Positions 6,225 to 6,827 of a DNA stretch of 6,827 nucleotides are shown here, piece after piece (the first letter of the stretch is position 1; each line of letters opens with the position of its first letter). The notes below the pieces were generated by a model. The model saw nothing but the letters and a program-made list of their open reading frames with translations, had not been told where the DNA came from and ran no database searches. The DNA comes from Candidatus Hydrogenedentota bacterium (GTDB lineage: Bacteria > Hydrogenedentota > Hydrogenedentia > Hydrogenedentales > CAITNO01). The translations under genes and the position numbers were made by a program. The stretch lies in contig JAKPUV010000518.1 of the NCBI GenBank assembly GCA_029554925.1, positions 1 through 6,827 of the forward strand, written 5' to 3'.

Positions 6225-6827
6225 ATGGACCTCTCGACAACCTATCTCGGCCTGAGCCTGAAGAACCCGATCGTCGTGTCGCCCTCGCCCATCAGCGAGA
6301 AGCTGGACAGCATCCGCAAGCTCGAGGACTCGGGCGCGGCGGCCATCGTGCTGCACTCGCTTTTCGAGGAGCAGATCGCCTTCCAGAGCCAGGAGCTGAA
6401 CGCGAACCTCCAGCAGGGGGAGCTGTCGACCCCCGAGGCGATGACCTATTTCCCCGACCTGGAGGACTACAAGATGGGGCCCGAGGGCTACCTCGGCCAC
6501 ATCCGCCGCGCCAAGGAGGCCACCGGCATCCCCATCATCGCCAGCCTCAACGGCGTGTCGGCCGGCGGCTGGGTGGAGTACGCCCGCGAGATGCAGCAGG
6601 CCGGCGCGGACGCGGTCGAGCTGAACGTGTACTACGTGCCCACGAACCCCAACATGACGGGCGCGCAGGTCGAGGACATGTACGTCGACCTCGTGAAGAC
6701 CGTGAAGGCCGCCGTCACGGTCCCCGTGGCCGTGAAGATCGGGCCGTATTTCAGCTCCCTGGCCAACATGGCGCGGCGGCTGAGCGAGGCGGGGGCCGAC
6801 GCCCTGGTCATGTTCAACCGCTTCTAC
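6225..6827 (+). CDS. Dihydroorotate-dehydrogenase-like flavoprotein (C-terminus cut by window edge)
   Basis: An open frame of 201 residues runs to the window end without a stop. It is a TIM-barrel, FMN-binding protein of the PyrD/PreA superfamily: the first strand is [16 protein letters not shown] (7-22), followed by [15 protein letters not shown] (36-50), [10 protein letters not shown] (101-110), [10 protein letters not shown] (128-137), [20 protein letters not shown] (166-185) and [13 protein letters not shown] (189-201). Asn134, Lys171 and Asn198 align by eye with conserved flavin or substrate contacts of class 1 dihydroorotate dehydrogenases. The ELNxSCPN-like active-site stretch reads ELNVYYVPT, so the catalytic Cys/Ser position appears to be Tyr137, and the usual Lys of the KSxT motif appears to be His44. 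This argues against pyrimidine synthesis. Family members are about 300-340 residues, so 100 or more residues lie outside. A similar DHOD-like gene next to nifJ is, as I recall, frequent in anaerobes. That suggests a redox role with ferredoxin, but the reaction is unknown. Confidence 0.9.
   Translation, partial: MDLSTTYLGLSLKNPIVVSPSPISEKLDSIRKLEDSGAAAIVLHSLFEEQIAFQSQELNANLQQGELSTPEAMTYFPDLEDYKMGPEGYLGHIRRAKEATGIPIIASLNGVSAGGWVEYAREMQQAGADAVELNVYYVPTNPNMTGAQVEDMYVDLVKTVKAAVTVPVAVKIGPYFSSLANMARRLSEAGADALVMFNRFY

Noticed and set aside
2406..6500. A minus-strand open frame of over 1300 codons opposite nifJ
   Set aside because: Its product is Arg/His/Val/Leu-rich with no recognisable domain and spans the nifJ/DHOD-like boundary. 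It is the expected shadow of strongly biased GC-rich codons on the other strand, where a fully conserved enzyme is encoded.
6225..6827. Calling the last gene pyrD
   Set aside because: The catalytic Cys/Ser and the KSxT lysine appear replaced, and the neighbour is PFOR with no pyrimidine genes in view.

Overview
The window is a G+C-rich (about two thirds by eye) bacterial chromosomal segment with four protein-coding genes in two divergent pairs around a 338-base intergenic region. The species cannot be named from the sequence. A secreted two-domain DUF1080 (3-keto-disaccharide hydrolase family) protein next to a single-chain pyruvate:ferredoxin oxidoreductase suggests a saccharolytic, anaerobic or fermentative Gram-negative lineage of the PVC, Planctomycetes or Hydrogenedentota kind. 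That assignment is inference at low confidence.

Left half, minus strand, reading toward the window start: a secreted protein of 402 residues with two tandem DUF1080 domains (1039-2247). After a 34-base gap comes a DegT/DnrJ/EryC1-type PLP-dependent sugar aminotransferase (from 1004, C-terminus cut off by the window edge). The two genes have almost the same sequence just before their start codons and probably form one transcription unit.

Centre (2248-2585): no gene. It holds two back-to-back sigma-70-like promoters, each with a 17-base spacer, and a leader of about 175 bases before the oxidoreductase gene. The leader can form several GC-rich hairpins. It matches no riboswitch class that I can recognise.

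Right half, plus strand: nifJ (2586-6164), a complete 1192-residue pyruvate:ferredoxin (flavodoxin) oxidoreductase with all expected thiamine-diphosphate and three [4Fe-4S] ligands. It is followed 60 bases later by the first 201 residues of a dihydroorotate-dehydrogenase-like flavoprotein that runs off the window. By eye, that protein has Tyr where true dihydroorotate dehydrogenases carry the catalytic Cys/Ser, so it is probably not the pyrimidine-biosynthesis enzyme.

Working together: the right-hand pair is central anaerobic carbon and electron metabolism (pyruvate to acetyl-CoA plus reduced ferredoxin) with an uncharacterised flavoprotein partner. The left-hand pair handles carbohydrate: an exported sugar-active protein and a cytoplasmic nucleotide-sugar aminotransferase. 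I see no mobile element, tRNA, rRNA, CRISPR array or phage gene. The best leads are the PFOR-linked DHOD-like protein with a changed active site, the structured nifJ leader, and the asymmetric DUF1080 duplication.
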